This document shows positions 15,023 to 23,649 of a DNA stretch of 53,481 bases, in pieces. Each line of letters begins with the position of its first letter. Positions within the stretch are counted from its first letter, which is position 1. This DNA is from Streptomyces tateyamensis (GTDB lineage: Bacteria > Actinomycetota > Actinomycetes > Streptomycetales > Streptomycetaceae). The notes beneath the pieces were generated by a model. It was not told the DNA's origin. It saw only the letters and a list, made by a program, of their open reading frames with translations, and did no database searches. The position numbers and the translations under genes are program-made. Where the stretch lies: assembly GCF_003205575.1 (NCBI RefSeq), contig NZ_PYBW01000018.1, positions 1 to 53,481 on the forward strand. The letters run 5' to 3'.

Positions 15023-15895
15023 GTGTACCCACCCGTCCGGAACGACGCGCCTGCTCCCTCCCGCCCGTCGCCGCCCACCGCCAAGAGCCACCAGGTGAGT
15101 CGCCCGGTGGCCGAGCTCGTGATCCCCGCCGCGCGCAACCTGCGGCTGCTGCGCGAACTGCTGCGCACCCAACTCGCGCAGCAGATCGCCCCGGTGCGGC
15201 TGGTGCCGGCCGGGGTGGGCGGCATGCCCGGCGGCCCGGTCCTGCGCTCCACCACCACCGGCCCCGGCACCCGCAGCCGGGCCGGCGGCACCGCGGGCAG
15301 CTCGCGCACCCGCTCCCGCTCCGTGCCGCACCAGGGCGGCGAGGCCGAGCAGAACCCGATCATGGAGCTGGTCGAGCGGGCCCAGGCCGGCGAGAGCGAG
15401 GCCTTCGGCCGGCTCTACGACCACTACTGCGACACGGTCTACCGGTACATCTACTACCGGGTCGGCAGCCGGGCCACCGCCGAGGACCTGACCAGTGAGA
15501 CCTTCCTGCGCGCGCTGCGCCGGATCGGCACCTTCACCTGGCAGGGCCGCGACTTCGGCGCCTGGCTGGTCACCATCGCCCGCAACCTGGTCGCCGACCA
15601 CTTCAAGTCCAGCCGGTTCCGGCTGGAGGTGACCACCGGGGAGATGCTCGACTCCAACGAGTGCGAGCGCAGCCCCGAGGACTCGGTGCTGGAGTCGCTC
15701 TCCAACGCGGCCCTGCTGGACGCGGTGCGCCGGCTCAACCCGCAGCAGCAGGAGTGCGTCACCCTGCGCTTCCTGCAGGGGCTTTCGGTGGCCGAGACGG
15801 CCCGGATCATGGGCAAGAACGAGGGCGCGATCAAGACCCTCCAGTACCGCGCGGTGCGCACCCTGGCCCGGCTGCTGCCCCCGGACGCGCGATGA
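15023..15895 (+). CDS. bldN: ECF sigma factor BldN
   Basis: 290 residues from GTG (MYPPVRNDAP) with GGGAG upstream. An N-terminal extension of about 110 residues (Arg/Ala/Thr-rich, containing a predicted helix RNLRLLRELLRTQLAQQ) precedes the sigma domains: region 2 about 112-180 (MELVERAQAGESEAFGRLYD, AEDLTSETFLRALRRI) and region 4 about 225-285 (LNPQQQECVTLRFLQGLS, KNEGAIKTLQYRAVRTLA). BldN is made as a pro-protein whose N-terminus is removed; the extension here is longer than the 86 residues I recall for S. coelicolor. It directs transcription of chaplin, rodlin and bldM genes for aerial growth. Followed by rsbN. Confidence 0.95.
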   Translation: MYPPVRNDAPAPSRPSPPTAKSHQVSRPVAELVIPAARNLRLLRELLRTQLAQQIAPVRLVPAGVGGMPGGPVLRSTTTGPGTRSRAGGTAGSSRTRSRSVPHQGGEAEQNPIMELVERAQAGESEAFGRLYDHYCDTVYRYIYYRVGSRATAEDLTSETFLRALRRIGTFTWQGRDFGAWLVTIARNLVADHFKSSRFRLEVTTGEMLDSNECERSPEDSVLESLSNAALLDAVRRLNPQQQECVTLRFLQGLSVAETARIMGKNEGAIKTLQYRAVRTLARLLPPDAR

Positions 15896-16174
15896 CTCGA
15901 GCCCAATGAACACAGCTGGTGGGGACAGCTCCCGGCCGAGGGCTGGGGAAAAGTCACCCCGAGGACCGTTCCCACACGTCCGGGTGAGAATGCGGTCACA
16001 TGATCACTCGTGCGTAACCGACCACCGGCACCACTCGTTGCCCAGCGTGCAAACCCCCTCGGGCGCCGCGGTCAAGCAAAGCCGCGTTCAGTCACCCGAA
16101 GGAGTGGATTTGGCCCGCCGTGGCAACCGTCCGGCAGGCCGGGGAGTCGACAACGACGAAGGGAGGTGTGGCCC

Positions 16175-17383
16175 GTGACGGCTAACGTGCTGGAGCACCG
16201 GCGGGCGAAGGCCTTCGCCGAGGCGCTGGAGGCCCACCGGACAGGACAGCAACCCACTGCGGTCGGCAGTGCACCGCTTGGGCAACTCCTCGACACCGCC
16301 GATGCCCTGGGCGCGCTGGGCGTGCCCGGCCTGGGGGCGGAGAAGCGCGCCGAGCAGCGGGCGCTGCTGCTGGCGGCGTTCGAGCAGACGGTGGCCGGGG
16401 GCGGCCTGGCGGCCCCCGTGCCGCGCCGGCACCGCGCCGAGCGGGTGGGCCACCGGCGCCGCTGGGGCCGCCGGTTCGCCATCACGGGGCTGGTCGCCGG
16501 GGTCACCGTGGGCAGCTTCGCCGGGGTGGCCTCGGCCAGTTCGGGCGCGCTGCCGGGCGATTCGCTGTACGGCATGAAGCGCGGCCTGGAGGGCCTGCGG
16601 CTCGACCTGGCCGACTCCGACGCCGAGCGCGGCTCGCTGCTGCTCGACCAGGCCTCCACCCGGCTGGCGGAGGCCCGTTCGCTGATCGGCCAGGCGAACG
16701 GCCGGGGCCTGAGCCCGCAGACCGTCAGCCGGCTGGGCAACGCCCTGCGGGACATGCACGCCGAGGCCGCCAAGGGCCGCGACCTGCTCCGCTCGGTCTA
16801 CCGGGCGAACGGCTCGCTGGCCCCGATGCGCAAGCTGGCCGCCTTCACCGAGGCGCAGGACGGCCACTGGAGCAACCTGCAGCCCCAGTTGCCCTCCCAG
16901 CTGACCCCCGAGGCCGGCCAGGTCGACGAGCTGTTCGGCGACTTCAGCGCCGAGGTGGCCCCGCTCCACCTGGACCAGGGCCACCCGGGCCCGGCCGGCG
17001 CCAAGCCGGCCTCCCCCGCGCCCGGCAGTGCGGGGGCGAGCGGCAGCCCGAGCAGCGGCGGCTCCGGCCGGTCGGCGGCCTCCCAGGGGGCGGACGGGCA
17101 CGGCGGCGACCGGGCGGGCGACGGCGCTCCGAGCCAGGGCTCCTCCGGCGGCACCGGTCCGGTCGGCGGCAACCCGGTCGGCGGCCTGGTCAACGGCCTC
17201 ACCGGCAGCCTGACCGGCCAGAACGGCGGGGCCGGGGCGCCCAGCGGCGCTCCGCAGAGCCCCGCGGCCACCCCGGACGGCTCGTCCAGCGCGGCGCCCA
17301 GCAGCCCGGCCCCGCAGCAGGGGCTGAACCTGCCGCCGCTGATCCCGGGTCTGCTGCCCGGGCTCGACCTGGGCGGCAGCTGA
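16175..17383 (+). CDS. rsbN: Anti-sigma factor RsbN
   Basis: 402 residues from GTG with GGGAGG 8 bases upstream. The cytoplasmic N-terminal domain (about 1-98) would bind BldN; a single membrane helix spans about 101-120 (FAITGLVAGVTVGSFAGVAS); outside, residues about 125-175 carry the DUF5667-like segment LPGDSLYGMKRGLEGLRLDL. The C-terminal 130 residues are Gly/Ser/Pro-rich and probably lie in the wall. In S. venezuelae RsbN holds BldN inactive. Its position 280 bases after bldN on the same strand is the conserved arrangement. The low-complexity tail is the variable part of the family. Confidence 0.92.
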   Translation: MTANVLEHRRAKAFAEALEAHRTGQQPTAVGSAPLGQLLDTADALGALGVPGLGAEKRAEQRALLLAAFEQTVAGGGLAAPVPRRHRAERVGHRRRWGRRFAITGLVAGVTVGSFAGVASASSGALPGDSLYGMKRGLEGLRLDLADSDAERGSLLLDQASTRLAEARSLIGQANGRGLSPQTVSRLGNALRDMHAEAAKGRDLLRSVYRANGSLAPMRKLAAFTEAQDGHWSNLQPQLPSQLTPEAGQVDELFGDFSAEVAPLHLDQGHPGPAGAKPASPAPGSAGASGSPSSGGSGRSAASQGADGHGGDRAGDGAPSQGSSGGTGPVGGNPVGGLVNGLTGSLTGQNGGAGAPSGAPQSPAATPDGSSSAAPSSPAPQQGLNLPPLIPGLLPGLDLGGS

Positions 17384-17392
17384 CACACCGTC

Positions 17393-17422
17393 GGTGGGGG
17401 CTCCGCGACCGGAGCCCCCACC
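17393..17422. terminator. Bidirectional terminator between rsbN and acyltransferase gene
   Basis: A perfect 12-bp stem GGTGGGGGCTCC (17393-17404) with 17411-17422, 6-nt loop, between convergent stop codons that are only 44 bases apart. Confidence 0.85.
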
Positions 17423-17427
17423 GCGGG

Positions 17428-18423
17428 TCAGAAGAAGACCGAGCGGCGCTCCACCAGCAGCCGGTAGAGCGTGTGCTGGATGGTCTCGCGGACCTCGTCG
17501 GTCAGGTTGAAGACCAGCATCGGGTCCTCGGCCGCCTCCGCCGGGTGCTGGTCGGTCGGGATCGGCGCGCCGAACTGAATGGTCCACTTGGTCGGCAGCG
17601 GGATCGCGCCGAGCGGGCCCAGCCACGGGAAGGTAGGGGTGAGCGGCAGGTACGGCACCCCGAGCAGCCGGGCCAGCGTCTTCGCGTTGCCCAGCATCGG
17701 GTAGGTCTCCTCGGCCCCGACGATCGAGCAGGGCACGATCGGCACCCGGGCCCGCAGCGCCGAGGCGACGAAGCCGCCGCGGCCGAACCGCTGCAGCTTG
17801 TAGCGGTCGGCGAACGGCTTGCCGATCCCCTTGAACCCCTCCGGCCAGACCCCGACCACCTCGCCGCGCTCCAGCAGCGCCTGGGCGTCCTCGTTGCAGG
17901 CCAGCGTGTGCCCGGCCTTGCGGGCCAGCTCCCCCAGCACCGGCAGCACGAAGACCAGGTCGGCGGCGAGCATCCGCAGGTGGCGGTGGCCCGGGGTGTG
18001 GTCGTGGATCGCCCACTGGGTCATCAGCGCGTCCAGCGGCAGCACCCCGGAGTGGTTGGCCACCACCAGCACCCCGCCCTCGGTGGGGATGTTCTCGATC
18101 CCGCGCACCTCGATCCGGAAGTACTTCTCCGCCAGCGGGCGCAGCAGGGTGAGCAGCACCTCCTCGGTCAGCTCCTGGTCGAAGCCGAACTCGTCCACCT
18201 GGTAGTCGCCGGTGATCCGGCGGCGCAGGAAGGCCAGGCCGTTGGCGGCCCGGTCCTCCCAGTCCTTGCCCAGCACCGCCTCGGCCATCGGGCCGGCCCG
18301 GCCGGCCAGCAGGGTGGCCACCGACCGGGCCAGCCGGTCGGCCAGCGGGATCGACGGTGCTTCCGGGCCGCTCCAGCTGGGCGCGGACTCGATCGGGATC
18401 ACCTTGGCCTGGCCGGCGGTCAT
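17428..18423 (-). CDS. PlsC-like lysophospholipid acyltransferase family protein
   Basis: 331 residues. The catalytic HX4D box is VANHSGVLPLD at about residue 120, followed by the substrate box VVGVWPEGFKGIGKP (EGT-like position) and a third block IVPCSIVGAEE. This is the glycerophosphate/lysophosphatidate acyltransferase fold, acting on membrane lipids. The first 90 residues are a family-specific N-terminal region. No obvious membrane helices. Its ATG overlaps the stop of the upstream epimerase by one base (TGATG), so the two are translationally coupled and likely functionally linked in envelope lipid metabolism. The exact acyl acceptor is unknown. Confidence 0.9.
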   Translation of the reverse strand: MTAGQAKVIPIESAPSWSGPEAPSIPLADRLARSVATLLAGRAGPMAEAVLGKDWEDRAANGLAFLRRRITGDYQVDEFGFDQELTEEVLLTLLRPLAEKYFRIEVRGIENIPTEGGVLVVANHSGVLPLDALMTQWAIHDHTPGHRHLRMLAADLVFVLPVLGELARKAGHTLACNEDAQALLERGEVVGVWPEGFKGIGKPFADRYKLQRFGRGGFVASALRARVPIVPCSIVGAEETYPMLGNAKTLARLLGVPYLPLTPTFPWLGPLGAIPLPTKWTIQFGAPIPTDQHPAEAAEDPMLVFNLTDEVRETIQHTLYRLLVERRSVFF

Positions 18424-19502
18424 CAGGACTCCTCGGGTGGGCGCTTGAGCAGGTCGGCCAGCCGGTCGGTGACCGCGGCCAGTCTCCCGGGCGGCAGCAG
18501 GCCGGGGCCGCTGCCGGCCGCGAAGTCGGCGAACGCCTCGGTGGTGGAGTAGCGCGGCCGGTAGCCGAACACCTCGCGCAGGGCGGTGGTGTCCACCACC
18601 CGGCCGTGGGTGAGCAGGCCGATCTGCTCGGCCGAGAAGTCCGACACCCTGGTCTGCTTGGCCAGCGCGGCCGCCCAGCCGAGCGCCGGGCCGAGCATCG
18701 GCAGGGTGGGCCGGCCCAGCCGCCGGGCGCACTGGGAGAGCAGCAGCACGCCCTCGCCGGCCACGTTGAAGGTGCCGGTGTTGACGGTGTCGGGCGCGGG
18801 TTCCAGCGCGGCCCGGCGCAGCACCTCGACCGCGTCCTCGACGTGCAGGAACTGCAGCCGCGGGTCGTAGCCGAGCACGGTGGGCAGCAGCGGCAGCGCG
18901 AAGTACTCGGCGAGCGGGGTGTCGGCGCCCGGGCCGACCAGGTTGGCGAACCGCAGCACCGAGATCGCCACGTCCGGGCGGCGCCGGGCGAAGCCGCGCA
19001 CGTAGCCCTCCACCTCGGCGGCGTCCTTGGCGAAGCCGCCGCTGGGCAGCGTCTTGGCCTGGGTGCGCTCGGTGAAGACGGCGGGGTCGCGCGAGGTGGC
19101 GCCGTACACGCCGGTGGTGGACTTCACCACCAGGCGGCGCAGCTGGGCCGACTGCTGGCAGGCGCCGAGCAGCTGCATGCTGCCGATGACGTTGATCTCC
19201 TTGACGGAGGCCCGGCCGACCGCGCCCGGATTGGTGGCGCTGACGTTGAGGTGCACCACGGTGTCCACGCCGTACTCGGCCAGCACCCCGGCGATCGCCG
19301 GGCGGCGCAGGTCCACCGGCGCGAAGACGTAGTCGGCCACCGGGTCGCCGGGCTGCGGCGGCGGCAGTTGCGGGGCCGGCCGCAGGTCGACGCCGACCAC
19401 CAGCTCCACCCCCGGCTGGCGGCGGATCCGCTCGGCGAACTGGGCGCCGAGCTGCCGGGCCACGCCGGTGACCAGCACCACCTTGCCCACCTGTGTCGCC
19501 AC
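18423..19502 (-). CDS. NAD-dependent epimerase/dehydratase family protein (extended SDR)
   Basis: About 359 residues from the GTG at 19502 (MATQVGKVVLVTG); a GTG four codons later is equally possible because the GGAGG is close. The Rossmann start is VVLVTGVARQLGAQFAERI; the usual GxxGxxG glycine pattern is partly replaced (GVARQLG). VYGATS resembles the YxxxK region of SDRs but the tyrosine-lysine pair is not obvious, and NAGEG-like NVAGEGVLLLSQ occurs late. Hence NAD binding is likely while catalysis is uncertain. It forms a coupled pair with the acyltransferase, downstream of the BldC-like regulator and the 32-residue basic protein. Confidence 0.87.
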   Translation of the reverse strand: MATQVGKVVLVTGVARQLGAQFAERIRRQPGVELVVGVDLRPAPQLPPPQPGDPVADYVFAPVDLRRPAIAGVLAEYGVDTVVHLNVSATNPGAVGRASVKEINVIGSMQLLGACQQSAQLRRLVVKSTTGVYGATSRDPAVFTERTQAKTLPSGGFAKDAAEVEGYVRGFARRRPDVAISVLRFANLVGPGADTPLAEYFALPLLPTVLGYDPRLQFLHVEDAVEVLRRAALEPAPDTVNTGTFNVAGEGVLLLSQCARRLGRPTLPMLGPALGWAAALAKQTRVSDFSAEQIGLLTHGRVVDTTALREVFGYRPRYSTTEAFADFAAGSGPGLLPPGRLAAVTDRLADLLKRPPEES

Positions 19503-19595
19503 CCTCCGGCCGCCGTGCGCTCGAACTGCCTGCACCGTATCGCGGCACCCGCCCGCTGCGGCGAAGCAGCGCGTGACGGGCCGGTAAATGAGCAA

Positions 19596-19628
19596 TGCCC
19601 GTTCCGGCCGTGACGGCCGGAACGGGCA
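19596..19628 (-). terminator. Terminator after the 32-residue basic protein gene
   Basis: A 14-bp perfect stem (19596-19609 with 19615-19628), loop GTGAC. It separates the small gene from the epimerase gene, so the latter probably has its own promoter in the 90 bases that follow. Confidence 0.7.
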
Positions 19629-19662
19629 CTGCCGTTTCACCTGGAGCGCGGCTCCGCAGGTG

Positions 19663-19761
19663 TTACTTCTTGTTGCGACGCTGCACGCGGGTCCGCTTCA
19701 GAAGCTTGCGGTGCTTCTTCTTGGCCATACGCTTGCGACGCTTCTTGATGACAGAGCCCAC
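19663..19761 (-). CDS. AURKAIP1/COX24-domain small basic protein
   Basis: 32 residues from GTG: starts [19 protein letters not shown] and ends RVQRRNKK, with over half Lys/Arg. GAGGG lies 6 bases before the GTG. The [14 protein letters not shown] pattern is that of the AURKAIP1/COX24 domain, which in actinobacteria is annotated as a 30-33 residue protein; in mitochondria relatives are small-subunit ribosomal proteins, and the mycobacterial counterpart (bS22) has been seen on the ribosome, so a ribosomal role is likely here. It is far shorter than most gene finders accept. Closed by its own terminator. Confidence 0.92.
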   Translation of the reverse strand: MGSVIKKRRKRMAKKKHRKLLKRTRVQRRNKK

Positions 19762-19881
19762 GGAAAACCCTCGCTCACTGAGACTGCCGCCCGTGAGAGA
19801 CGGAGTCCATACGACTGACGGAGGGCCTAGCCTACCGTCCGAGCGGCCCCACCTGTAATCGGGGCCGACCGAGCGGCGTGC

Positions 19882-20091
19882 TCAGGCGCTCTGCCGCCCG
19901 ACGTAGGAGTCCTTGAGGTAGTCGTGGACCGCCTGTTCGGGCACCCGGAAGGACCGGCCGACCCGGATGGCGGGCAGCTCTCCGCTGTGCACCAACCGGT
20001 AGACCGTCATCTTGGACACCCTCATGACCGAGGCGACTTCCGCCACGGTCAGAAAGTTGACCTCTTGCAGGGGGCGTTCGCCGGAACTCAT
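19882..20091 (-). CDS. Excisionase-fold (BldC-like) HTH DNA-binding protein
   Basis: 69 residues from the ATG at 20091. One winged helix-turn-helix of the excisionase/MerR type: FLTVAEVASVMRVSKMTVYRL (about 12-32), then VHSGELPAIRVGRSFRVPEQAV. This is the helix_turn_helix_17 architecture shared with BldC, but the sequence is not BldC itself. I believe it corresponds to S. coelicolor SCO3328, described as the BldD target bdtA; that assignment is from memory of synteny and sequence. It lies upstream of the small basic protein on the same strand. Small proteins of this type act as dimers or oligomers on direct repeats. Confidence 0.9.
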   Translation of the reverse strand: MSSGERPLQEVNFLTVAEVASVMRVSKMTVYRLVHSGELPAIRVGRSFRVPEQAVHDYLKDSYVGRQSA

Positions 20092-20304
20092 GACCTCACC
20101 CGACCCTAAAATCCGTGTGCAAGGCACCGGCTTCCCCTCCGGTGACTCGACCGACACACGCGTATCCCCAGAGTAGTTGCGGGTGGTACCAGTGGGAAGA
20201 GGGAGATGGCCACTGCTTGTACGGTCGGATCTGCGCCGCTTGCAGGAGCCGCGGCATCGGCGTTCTGTAGCAGGTTCGCTGCGCTCCGTCGCCGTGCTAC
20301 GACG

Positions 20305-21504
20305 TTACGGCAGCAGCCCGTGCTGGGGGAAGACCGCGCGCCGGGCCGCCAGGATCGCCTGGTCGAGCCGGTCGGCGGGGTCGTAGCCGGTCTCGGCGAA
20401 GTCGCGGTAGCGCGCGTCGGCCCCGTCGGTCATCCGCAAGGGCGCGGGTCTGCGGGCTTGACGGAACACCTCGGCACGCCACTGCTCGGGCGTCGGGGCC
20501 TGCGGGTCCACCGGCTGTCCGGCGGCGATCGCCACCAGGTGGGTCCAGGTCCGCGGCACCACGTCCACCACCGCGTACCCGCCGCCGCCCAGCGCCACCC
20601 AGCGGCCCTCGCAGAGCTCGTGGGCGAGGCGGTGCAGGTCGGCGGCGACCGCGCGCTGGGCGTCCACGGTGACCGCGAGGTGGGCCAGCGGGTCCTCCAC
20701 GTGGGTGTCGGCGCCGTGCTGACTGACGATCACCTGCGGCCGGAAGCCGGCCAGCAGCTCGGGGACCAGCGCGTGGTAGGCGCGCAGCCAGCCGGCGTCG
20801 CCGGTGCCGGCCGGCAGCGGCAGGTTGGCGGCCGAGCCCGGGGCCGCCTCGCCGCCGGTCTCGGTGGTCCACCCGGTCTGCGGGAAGAGCGTGCTGGGGT
20901 GCTCGTGCAGCGAGACGGTGAGCACCCGGGGGTCGTCCCAGAAGGCCTGCTGCACGCCGTCGCCGTGGTGCACGTCCACGTCCACGTAGGCGACCCGCTC
21001 GGCGCCCAGCTCCAGCAGCCGGGCCACCGCGAGCGCCGCGTCGTTGTACACGCAGAAGCCGGAGGCCTGGCCGGGCATCGCGTGGTGCAGGCCGCCGGCG
21101 AAGTTGACGGCGTGCCGGGCGCTGCCGCGCCACACCGCCTCGGCGGCGGCCACCGACTGACCGGCGATCAGCGCGGAGGCCCGGTGGATGGCCGGGAAGG
21201 CCGGGTTGTCCTCGGTCCCCAGGCCGTGCCGCAGGTCGACGGTCCCGGGGTCGGCGGCGGCCCGGCGAACCGCCTCGACGTACTCCGGGCGGTGCACCAG
21301 GGCCAGCGTGGACTCGCCGGCCGGCGGGGCGGCGGCCACCGTGACGCCCGGGGCGCGGTCCAGGCCGAAGGCCTCGACCAGTCGCATGGTCAGCGCCAGC
21401 CGGGTCGGGTCCATCGGGTGCTGCGGACCGAAGTCGTAGGCGGTGACCCCCTCGTCCCAGAAGAGACGGAGCTCGCAGGCCTGGTCAGCGTCGGGTCGGG
21501 GCAT
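20305..21504 (-). CDS. acuC: AcuC-like histone deacetylase family protein
   Basis: 399 residues of the class I/II deacetylase fold. Visible are HHAMPGQASGFCVYND (active-site His pair and the Asn), VDVDVHHGDGVQQAF (zinc Asp and His) and a late GGGGYAVVDVVP. All zinc ligands are present. In Bacillus AcuC deacetylates acetyl-CoA synthetase, and an analogous protein-lysine deacetylase role in acetate/acetoin metabolism is likely. The ATG lies inside the end of the upstream MFS gene (20-base overlap), so the two are coupled. The stop is 213 bases from the HTH gene, an interval with no feature I can support. Confidence 0.92.
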   Translation of the reverse strand: MPRPDADQACELRLFWDEGVTAYDFGPQHPMDPTRLALTMRLVEAFGLDRAPGVTVAAAPPAGESTLALVHRPEYVEAVRRAAADPGTVDLRHGLGTEDNPAFPAIHRASALIAGQSVAAAEAVWRGSARHAVNFAGGLHHAMPGQASGFCVYNDAALAVARLLELGAERVAYVDVDVHHGDGVQQAFWDDPRVLTVSLHEHPSTLFPQTGWTTETGGEAAPGSAANLPLPAGTGDAGWLRAYHALVPELLAGFRPQVIVSQHGADTHVEDPLAHLAVTVDAQRAVAADLHRLAHELCEGRWVALGGGGYAVVDVVPRTWTHLVAIAAGQPVDPQAPTPEQWRAEVFRQARRPAPLRMTDGADARYRDFAETGYDPADRLDQAILAARRAVFPQHGLLP

Positions 21505-22693
21505 GGTCCAACGCTAGCGGCTGCTGCGCGGCCAGAGCGAAGTGCCCGGCCAGCGGCACCACCGCGAGGACCAGCAGCATCGGGGCGCACAGTGCCCAGC
21601 GGAACGAGGAGGCGCCGGCGATCGCGCCGACCAGCGGCGAGCCGACCAGGAAGCCGACGTAGTTGAAGAGGTTGAGCCGGGCCACCGCGGCGTCCGAGTC
21701 CCTCGGGAAGAGCCGCCCGCCGGCCGCGAAGACCTGCGGGATCACGGCGCAGATGCCCAGACCCAGCACGGTGAAGCCGGCGATCCCGGCCCAGGCGGCC
21801 GGGGCCAGCGCGGCGATGCCGAACCCCAGGGCGGCCACCAGGGCGCCGGTGCGCACCACCGCCACCGCGCCGAAGCGCTGCACGCCGTGGTCGCCGAAGG
21901 TGCGGCCGAGCAACAGCGCCACCATGTAGCCGGCGTAGGCCAGCGCGGCCACCCGGTCGGTGCTGTGCAGGGTCTCGGTCAGGTACTTGGCGCTCCAGTT
22001 GGAGACGGTGGAGTCGGCGATGTAGGCGAAGGCCATCGCGGCGCACAGCGGCAGCAGCGGCTTCCACGGGATCGACCGGGCGGCGGCGGCCGCGGCCTCG
22101 CGCACCGAGTCGCCCAGCTCGGCCGGCCCGGCGAAGAACCGGCCGGCCACCAGCGCGGCCGGGATCAGCACCGCCACGCTCGCGCCGAACAGGGTGAGCA
22201 GGCTCAGGTGGGCGCCGGCGCTGGCCAGCAGCGCGCCGAGGATGCCGCCCAGGCTGAACGCGGCGTGGAAGCCGAGCATGATCGAGCGGCCGTAGCGGTG
22301 CTGCAGGCCGACCCCGAGCATGTTCATCGAGGCGTCCAGCGCGCCGACCAGCAGCCCGAAGGCGGCCAGCGCCAGGCCCAGCGCCCAGAGCTGGTGGCCC
22401 AGGCCCACCCCGACCAGGGTCAGGCAGACCAGCGGCTGGACGATCCGCAGCACCGCGCGCGGGGTGGTCCGCCTGACCAGCTGCTCGGACCCGATCGAGC
22501 CGGCCCCGGCCAGGATCGGCACCGCGGCCAGGAAGATCGTCAGGGTGCCGTCGGACAGGCCGTACTGCCGCTGGATGCCCGGGATCCGGGTGACCAGCAG
22601 GGCGAAGGTGGTGCCCTGCAGCAGGAAGCTGACCAGCAGGGCGGTACGGGCCTGCCGCAGCCGTGCCGGGACAGCCGTGACGTCGGTGGTCAT
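21485..22693 (-). CDS. MFS transporter
   Basis: 402 residues with about 12 hydrophobic membrane segments evenly distributed from residue 15 to 390. The short loop after the second segment and the charged central loop near residue 195-205 (two six-helix bundles) fit the major facilitator superfamily. VLVGALDASMNMLGVGLQHRYG-type text near residue 140 is characteristic of a subgroup annotated as fucose permease-like/FucP-related MFS proteins. The substrate cannot be assigned. It overlaps acuC and would be co-transcribed with it. No signal peptide beyond the first helix. Confidence 0.88.
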   Translation of the reverse strand: MTTDVTAVPARLRQARTALLVSFLLQGTTFALLVTRIPGIQRQYGLSDGTLTIFLAAVPILAGAGSIGSEQLVRRTTPRAVLRIVQPLVCLTLVGVGLGHQLWALGLALAAFGLLVGALDASMNMLGVGLQHRYGRSIMLGFHAAFSLGGILGALLASAGAHLSLLTLFGASVAVLIPAALVAGRFFAGPAELGDSVREAAAAAARSIPWKPLLPLCAAMAFAYIADSTVSNWSAKYLTETLHSTDRVAALAYAGYMVALLLGRTFGDHGVQRFGAVAVVRTGALVAALGFGIAALAPAAWAGIAGFTVLGLGICAVIPQVFAAGGRLFPRDSDAAVARLNLFNYVGFLVGSPLVGAIAGASSFRWALCAPMLLVLAVVPLAGHFALAAQQPLALDHAPTRR

Positions 22694-22821
22694 CCGGGAC
22701 CTCGCTCACCACCGGCGCAGCACCTACTGCCCGGTACGGAAGATGTTGGCGGCAGCGTAGGTGGTGGGCAGCCGTTTGGGGAGGGGTCGGCCGCCACCGA
22801 GTTGGACAGTTGACCTGATCG

Positions 22822-23649
22822 TCACTTGCCGCCGGAGGCCAGCTCCCGGGACCGGTCCCGGGCCGCCTCCAGGGCGCCCAGCAGCGCGGCCCGCACCCCG
22901 TGGTTCTCCAGCTCCCGGATGGCCGCGATGGTGGTGCCGGCCGGCGAGGTGACCGCCTCGCGCAGCTTGACCGGGTGCTCGCCGGAGTCGCGCAGCATCA
23001 CCGAGGCGCCGATCGCGGACTGCACGATCAGGTCGTGCGCCACCTGCCGGGGCAGCCCGAGCAGGATCCCGGCGTCGGTCATCGCCTCCACCAGGTAGTA
23101 GAAGTAGGCCGGGCCGGAGCCGGAGAGCGCGGTGGCCGCGTCCTGCTGGGCCTCCGGCAGCCGCAGTGCCTTGCCGACCGAGGCGAAGATCTCCTCGGCC
23201 CGGCGCAGGTGCTCCTCGGTGGCGTGCGAGCCGGCCGAGATCACGCTCATCCCCTCGTCCACCAGCACCGGGGTGTTGGGCATCACCCGGACCACCGCGG
23301 TGCCGGCCGGCAGCCGGGCCTCGAACCAGCGGGTCGGGATGCCGGCCGCGGCCGAGATGACCAGCCGGCCCGGCACCAGGTGCGGCCCGAGCTCCTCCAT
23401 CAGGGCGCCCATGTCCTGCGGCTTGACCGCCAGGATCAGGGTGTCGGCGAGCTTGGCGGCCTCCGCGTTGGTGCAGGCCGTCACCCCGTAGCGGTCGGCG
23501 AGCTCGGCGGCCCGCTCCGGCCGCCGGGCGGTGACCAGTACCTCGGCCGGGCGCTTGCCGGCCCGCAGCAGGCCGGAGAGCAGCGCTTCCCCGATCTTTC
23601 CGGTGCCCAGGAAGGCGATCCGCTGGGGGTGGACGGCGCTGCTGGCCAT
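22822..23649 (-). CDS. proC: Pyrroline-5-carboxylate reductase
   Basis: 275 residues. Catalyses the last step of proline synthesis with NAD(P)H in the cytosol. The Rossmann loop is FLGTGKIGEALLSGLL at about residue 13, NADP contacts include LAVKPQDM, the core has RVMPNTPVLVDEG, and the C-terminal dimerisation/catalytic signature is LSGSGPAYFYYLVEAMTDAG plus EAVTSPAGTTIAAI. Length and motifs are canonical. GGGAGACC precedes the ATG. It stands 128 bases from the MFS gene and has its own likely promoter. Confidence 0.97.
   Translation of the reverse strand: MASSAVHPQRIAFLGTGKIGEALLSGLLRAGKRPAEVLVTARRPERAAELADRYGVTACTNAEAAKLADTLILAVKPQDMGALMEELGPHLVPGRLVISAAAGIPTRWFEARLPAGTAVVRVMPNTPVLVDEGMSVISAGSHATEEHLRRAEEIFASVGKALRLPEAQQDAATALSGSGPAYFYYLVEAMTDAGILLGLPRQVAHDLIVQSAIGASVMLRDSGEHPVKLREAVTSPAGTTIAAIRELENHGVRAALLGALEAARDRSRELASGGK

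Noticed and set aside
15906..16178. 90-codon frame between bldN and rsbN
   Set aside because: No binding site, no domain, AT-richer non-coding character; more likely leader DNA of rsbN.
19882..20091. Calling the excisionase-fold regulator BldC
   Set aside because: It shares the fold, but the recognition-helix sequence (SKMTVYRLVHSGELPAIRVG) differs from BldC as I remember it; synteny suggests the separate SCO3328-type protein.
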